Shown here: positions 58,613-64,000 of the stretch, one piece after another
Position numbering within the stretch: the stretch's first letter is position 1
Layout: every line of letters begins with the position of its first letter
NCBI GenBank assembly: GCA_028554755.1
Contig: JAPTOF010000015.1
Coordinates: forward strand, 12,535,501-12,599,500
DNA: 64,000 bases
Origin: Cordia subcordata
Taxonomy: Eukaryota; Streptophyta; Magnoliopsida; Boraginales; Cordiaceae
Reading direction: 5' to 3'
Notes under the pieces: model-generated
The model's database searches: none
Told to the model about the DNA's origin: nothing
Seen by the model: the letters and a program-made list of their open reading frames with translations, nothing else
Translations under genes and position numbers: made by a program

Positions 58613-58985
58613 AATATTTTTTTTGACAAGCAAGTGATTTTCATTATTTAACAAAAACTTTACATCATCAAGTCAGAAGACAAAACATAGACAAAGCAAA
58701 AATTTGTCTATGTTAACAGAGCAACAATGCTCTATTGATGCAAATAGCCAAGTTACAAGAATTCTTCTTGAATATTTTGCAGCCACCCAAATTTAGAAAA
58801 ATAGTTCTCTTGATGCTGTCCATTATGTGCTCCTCAGAAGCTGCCTTCACTTCATGAATTCGTTGGTTGCGCTCTCTCCAAATGGAATACACAAATGCTC
58901 CAGGACACACTCTCAGCAAGGTTGGTTGTATATTTTTGGAGGACAAGTTATGTATATTTCTATGAACTGGTTCTCTCATTATGAA
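58613..58985 (-). mobile_element. LINE 3' tail (5'-truncated)
   Basis: On the minus strand, 58979-58713 encodes the end of a plant LINE reverse transcriptase (VYSIWRERNQRIHEVKAASE, then ILNLGGCKIF-like sequence). It is followed by a short 3' UTR and an A8 tail, seen as TTTTTTTT at 58617-58624. The rest of the element is absent, as expected for 5' truncation during target-primed insertion. A target duplication is not certain. Confidence 0.75.
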
Positions 58986-59886
58986 TGTTGTATTAGGAGA
59001 AACAATAAAATACTTGCTTCCTCTCTCATGTTTTTCTCTCTTAATTTCTGTTGTCCTTTATTCTTTCGTTTTATAGTTATTTTCACAATAATTATAATAT
59101 TGTCCAAATCAATTTATTTAAGTTGTGTCATTTATACTATATTCTAAAGGAAGAACCAAAACAACTAGATTCTTTCTTCGTAAACTGAAATGCACCATAC
59201 ACTAACATACGTCCATGTTTGCAACACATAGAAAGTACCCCCACCTTCTCCCATGTAGCACTGCAACGCAAGGTATTTCGCCCACACAACTCATTCTACA
59301 CTTAATTTACACCTTTTTCCTCAACTACATTCTACTTACTATTCATTTACGCCATATATTCCTGTAACTTTCCCATATTTTCTTTATTTATAGATTTAAT
59401 TCCAACTGTTAGTATCCATTACACCCATAGCAATATAGTCACACTTTTTTCCTTTTTTTTTCAGTTTTGTATACTATAGGATCCACGTGATTATTTTTAG
59501 ATGTTGGCCTTAAATAGATTTGAATTTTTCACATTCTCCAAATATATATAAATATCTTTTTTTCTATTTTGCAAGTAAAATAAAAATTAAAGGAGCCAAT
59601 CCTCCACTTCATATTTTTTTTATCAAGTAGAACAAATTTTATTTATGATTTATATTCGTCAATCATTACTATAAATTTGGCTGTATTAAAAAATAATTTA
59701 TATATAATACAATTTAGTCTACTTTTATATATATAACCAATTTTTTTTTTTTATTTATACATTGGATTAAAAATGTATGACTCATCTACAAGCCCATGCA
59801 ATCTCACTAGTGAAATCACTATTACTAAATCTTAGCCATCGGTAACGACACCGTGAACGAAGCCATCTCCGTGTAAAATCATAATA
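58986..59886. other. Intergenic, T-rich, nothing recognised
   Basis: A plus-strand frame at 58827-59147 overlaps the LINE antisense and low-complexity sequence. No gene call. Confidence 0.45.
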
Positions 59887-60115
59887 TACGACTGCAGTCT
59901 TGGCAGTCTAATGTTATTAATGATGTGTTTTATATCAAAATAAAAATTTAAGACCCCCCATAATCGGTGAACTGCTGGAATAATGCCAAACAGAGACCTC
60001 GTCCAAATGGTGTGCTATGACCGCGGCCTTGGCAGTCAACGTTATTAATGGTGTGTTTTAAGGCAAAATAAAAATTTAAGATCCCTATTATAGGGGAACT
60101 ACTAGAATGAAATTG
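59887..60115. repeat. Direct repeat, about 129 bp period
   Basis: TACGACTGCAGTCTTGGCAG at 59887 and TATGACCGCGGCCTTGGCAG at 60016, both followed by TTATTAATGRTGTGTTTTA and AAATTTAAGAYCCC. About two diverged copies. Confidence 0.8.
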
Positions 60116-60189
60116 AAATAAAGATTTTTTACACAGTGTTTAATGGAAAAAAAAACTGTTCAAATAATACTGAAAATAAAAAATTCTGA

Positions 60190-60805
60190 AATTTAAAACA
60201 ATGACTCAAAACACTTAAATTTAGAAAAAAAAAAAAAAAAGATAAGAGAAACTATTGGAAATAGTCTTAGCTGCCTCAGCAGAATGACTTGTACTTGAGC
60301 CACAGCGAGGACAGGGAGTAATATCCATGGCTTTATCATAAGAAAATTGAATGCAAGGCGAAAGTGCAAGAAATACTGAAGTAATGGTTTGCGATTTAAT
60401 CCTTGTTCACAAGAAGAAACGGTGTGCAAAAACAAAGTACAAGCATTAAGAATTGGGGATTTATAGAGGCGAGTATAAACCATATCAATTAATCATAAAA
60501 ATAACAATTAACATCACAATAAACTCGGGCAGAAACAATGACAGGCCAATGTCCTCAAGATGAAGCAGCGAGTCAGCACGCGAATCATTTCCTCTGGCGG
60601 CTAAGAAAAGCCATTTAGTTCCTGCCAAGTGTGTCCCCAAATCAAATAGAAACGGCCAACCTGTAAAAGATTGTTGAAAGTCGATCAACTATCAAATCTA
60701 TAAGATTCAAGCCTCATTTACCACCTATGTGTATGTCAATAAGTGATGAAAATGCGCGGCTAAAAAAAGCTCTCTCTCTACCGGTGATTGTTGATGCAGA
60801 AAACT
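60190..60805 (-). other. Likely 3' UTR / downstream region of RPN5
   Basis: Follows the RPN5 stop on the minus strand. A GAGAGAGA run lies near 60773, and an A16 run at 60224-60240 is on the + strand. The transcript end could not be fixed. Confidence 0.4.
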
Positions 60806-63405
60806 TCAAACTTTGAGAGCAGTTTTGTGAACCATCATCTCCTTGTGAATTTGGTGGCAACTCTTTTCTACAAGGTCAAGCAGCTTCTCCAAGTTCATCG
60901 CCCAAGAATTCAAAATGTCATTACTGTCTTTTGCTGTCTGGAAAGAGACTATGCCCATGGGCCTGTCAATCTTAGCTACCAGGGCTTTTGATACAACCAT
61001 GTCTGATAAATGTTTCTCAGCTTCCTGGAAGAAAGAGAATTTAAAATCCCAAGTATAGATAAGCTCACCAAAATATTTTGTTCCATCAAGATCCACTCAG
61101 CAAAAATCTAGGGATGCAGGACACCGAAAATATCACAGCGAACTCTTTTAACAAAGTCGAGACAATGAAGGTCAACAGCAATCGAGCTGCCTCCCGGATA
61201 TAACTTAGTGAGAAGCATAATAACCAAAAAAACAGGAAGGAAACAAAGATATGCAAAGAATTACGTCAACACCACAAGAAATCCCACAAATTTTAAGCAT
61301 TATCTAGCTGTTAAAGACGATATTCAGGGAAACCTATTAGGCATTGGAATCTTTAAATAGTAAACATCCAATCAGGGAAACCTATTAGGCATTGGAATCT
61401 TTAAATAGTGGACATCCAATGGATCACCAACTTACCAAACCTAAACTAGGGCAAAACTAATTATTTGTCAAGCGAGCCATGGCAACCCTAATTTTCAAAG
61501 TTCTATCAACCCAAAACAGAAGCATGAAATTTTTACAATAGCCCCCTTCTAGTTTGACGAAGAGCCCCCTGTCCCACCCCTTACCTCCAACTATGGCCTT
61601 GCGTCCGGTGCTAAACATCAACATGCCTAATTTTAATTCAGTAGGATAATTTTAAATCGCCAGCTCTGAATAAATGAATTGCATCTAATAGAAGACAGAT
61701 ACAACTACATAGATCTATCTAAACCAGGAAGACCTAGGATGCACTTATTCAGTAATTTCCTATGTGCAGAAGACTTCTTCAAAAGATCCAGAAGTGCATA
61801 TCCAACGGCATTTCTTGACAGTGAACGTCTGTGTTAGACCAAATCTAGATCCATGCATGTCTAACCTCATTCTTAGGTCAGTTTAGCTACTTTTACACAA
61901 ATTTTCCGTGCAGATTAAACCTGGGATTAACAATTTATAATATTAATCAAAATCTTATAAACAAAATCAAATTTGGGATTGGGAAAAGAAATATAAAAAT
62001 TACATTTTCCCTATGCTAAATTCTCACATTTTGATCTCTAATGCAAAACCAGTAATATCGTATCCCAGATTTAATCAGGTCCAGCAGATGCAAAAGTCAG
62101 GATTGCTCCAGTTACTGAAATGCTGACATGTTTTTCAACCAGTTATCATTTTCTCAAAAATTTGTCCAAATGCTAAAAAATTAGAACTCGAATATCTGAA
62201 ATCTTTACATAAAAATATGGAAAACAACATTTCAAACAAAAAATGCTGCTAGATTCTATCTTGGACTCTCTAGCTTGCAAACATGAAACCTAATAAGTAA
62301 AATCCAATTACCAATTAAATGCCCAGATCCAAGATATATGATTATATTACTATTTGATAAACACAATCTTATTTAATTTAAGGCACATCAATAGACTAAT
62401 TTAGTCCTTGGGTACAATTTTTTAGTTTGACATTGTCACGTACAATTTTTTAGTTTGAGTTTGTCACAACCATAAGCTAGCAAGCTTCTCTAACAAGGAA
62501 GGCAATATAACTGTCAAAAGGGACCATGCAGAAGGAGGAACAAAGGGAGTAAGTTCCATCAGACACAGAAATGAGTTAATTAAGAAATTTGACTATCAAT
62601 AAGTATTGGAGAAGAAAATATTACCGGAAGACTGAGACACAACAGATCTGCAAGTCTCTTCAATGTAATCCGGGAGTAATACTTTGAGACAACAAGGATG
62701 TTCTGCAAGGGCAGAGACCAGAGGACAAACAGACAACACCATCATACAAAGATCTTTAAATGATATCCTTAACGTAAAAAGAAAAATGGAATCATAACAT
62801 CAAAACCAAAAAGCTGATGGTCAAGGATTACATGTTCAATTACTCTCAGTCTAAGATCTTCAGCTGCTTTGTCACCTAAAGCGCCACCAGGCATGTTCTT
62901 CTCATTCTCAAATTCATCCTTAAATGTCTTCCACAAAGCTGTCCACTGAATGACTTCCATCGTTATCAATTGTTTCAGGAGAAGTCTTACACGAGGGAGA
63001 AAATAAGAACCGTCAGAAATTCAAGAAACAGAAGTAGATTAACCAGAGTCTATTGCTCAAGAAGAGAGAAAATAGAGAATAAAAAAACCAAAAGAAAGTT
63101 CAAACCTAAAATGAGGGATTTCAGATAAATTCTTATCGTCCAGGGTTGAGTTTAGAAGGCTTGATTGCATAGGATCGTGTGGTGACAAAACCAAGTACCA
63201 GCATATTTTCCTCAGCACCTAAACAACAGTGAGACAAAAAGAGAGTCGGAAATTTTTACAAGGGTAATCAAAAGTTTGTAACTGCGCAATCACAACATTC
63301 TATACCGGAATCCATTTTGCTGGATCTTCCTTCACAGAGGGGATCTCGTAAATTGCCTTGTAACAACGACATATTTCAAGGTAATCATTGTTGTGGATGT
63401 GGTAC
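60806..63405 (-). CDS. RPN5: 26S proteasome regulatory subunit RPN5 (PSMD12), 3' part
   Basis: RPN5 is a PCI-domain subunit of the lid of the 19S regulatory particle, in cytoplasm and nucleus. Five exons read on the minus strand with GT-AG junctions and matching phases: 63405-63306 ([20 protein letters not shown]), 63218-63106 ([20 protein letters not shown]), 62985-62832 ([14 protein letters not shown]...LRVIEH), 62702-62625 ([20 protein letters not shown]) and 61024-60806 ([20 protein letters not shown] to the stop). The last three cover the PCI winged helix and C-terminal helix ([19 protein letters not shown]). The frame is open through all exons and agrees with plant RPN5 as I remember it. 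The N-terminal part lies beyond the right edge. The last intron (61025-62624) is long, about 1.6 kb. No sign of decay, so this is probably an expressed gene. Confidence 0.94.
61322..61422. repeat. 48 bp tandem duplication in the last RPN5 intron
   Basis: CAGGGAAACCTATTAGGCAT at 61325 and again at 61373, nearly identical units. Confidence 0.9.
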
Positions 63406-64000
63406 CTAAATGAAAATTGAAAGAAGTTACATTAAGCAATTGCATTGCCAACTTTAATCAGAACAACTATAAATTCACACATACTGAAAATCTACACAAC
63501 TCAAGAAAGTGGTAGAGAATAACTCCAGGCTATCCAATTCAAAACACGCTCCCCGCATTTGTAAGTTTGCAAAACATCCATCTGTTGCCTTAGGTTTACA
63601 GTTCTTTAGGTATCGTTGTCAAGAAACATTTTCTCGGCACTAACCAAAAGCGTCTCAAGAACGTTACTTAATTTCAGTTTCTAAATACTAACAGTGTTAA
63701 TTAGTTTCAGACAGTAAATTCTAACACTTCTGGATCGCATCATTTTGAACTATATATGTTGTAACTTCTTTCAAAACATTTTCAAATTCTATAAGCATGC
63801 CAGTGTCTATTCATAGATTAAACTGCAAGAAACTTAAATAATATTTATAAGTACATCAATTGTTGCCTCCAGAAAGTAAATAGCCCTTCAAAGAACTACA
63901 GGGGCTCTTATTTTAGTTATAGGCTCAATAGCTCACAAACTTCTAGTCATTAGTTCACCTTGAAATATAACTTGATTAAAAACATGCAAAATAAGAGGCA
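63406..64000 (-). other. Intron sequence of RPN5 up to the window edge
   Basis: Starts from the acceptor TTTAG before the 63405 exon. No further RPN5 exon was recognised, so the next exon is beyond the window. Confidence 0.55.

Noticed and set aside
58827..59147. 106-codon plus-strand frame
   Set aside because: Its first half is antisense to the LINE reverse transcriptase end, and its second half is T-rich low complexity.
63930..63970. ELM-like sequence on the minus strand that recalls the RPN5 exon before 63405
   Set aside because: The match is only three or four residues, and no donor follows where it is needed.
1..64000. CRISPR arrays, bacterial operons, rRNA genes
   Set aside because: Introns, plant retroelements and plant gene families show a plant nuclear genome. 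No regular spaced repeats of CRISPR type and no rRNA sequence were seen.

Overview
This window looks like nuclear DNA from a flowering plant, probably a dicot. It is AT-rich and gene-poor, with spliceosomal introns. It holds nested plant retrotransposons and DNA transposons, and the only two clearly intact-looking host genes are plant proteins: an ERF-type AP2 transcription factor and proteasome subunit RPN5.

Layout. Positions 1-33785 are a tandem segmental duplication. Copy A is 1-412 plus 7797-23364, and copy B is about 23666-33785. Each copy carries the same decayed Ty1/copia element (A 9719-18816; B 25871-29349) with the same internal deletion, so insertion and deletion came before the duplication. 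Copy A later gained a 7.4 kb Mutator-like element (413-7786, 10 bp target duplication), a reverse-oriented solo LTR (16295-17596, target duplication ATTAT) and a Tourist-like MITE (22793-23007). Copy B keeps the empty site for each. Copy B runs straight into an ABR1/ERF110-like gene (33944-35717, two exons). Copy A stops just short of it and has lost an 83 bp promoter stretch between short direct repeats.

The Mutator-like element is the most unusual object. It carries two convergent genes: a plant mobile domain (PMD) gene on + and a transposase gene on -. Each end holds six copies of a 17 bp near-palindrome. Both genes are broken by stops and frameshifts.

Positions 36090-48210 are a stack of insertions in an older DNA-transposon-like sequence. 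They are a second copia element (36193-41038, target duplication ACAAT, complete but mutated) and a minus-strand LTR element (41283-48205, target duplication CTCAT) with 1.6 kb LTRs, a Tat/Athila-type primer site, a CCHC gag-like ORF and no visible polymerase. Its LTRs carry four covarying hairpins and a GC-rich palindrome that also occurs in the unrelated copia solo LTR.

Positions 48211-60190 are mostly degenerate. They include a CHUP1/IPGA1-like exon relic, an LTR-like tandem repeat, a CACTA-like end, an unidentified hydrophobic reading frame, a possible Tat-type 3' LTR, a microsatellite and the 3' tail of a LINE. From 60190 to the right edge lies the 3' half of RPN5 on the minus strand, with five exons readable and the 5' part outside the window.

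All identifications come from reading translations and motifs by eye; no database search was run.
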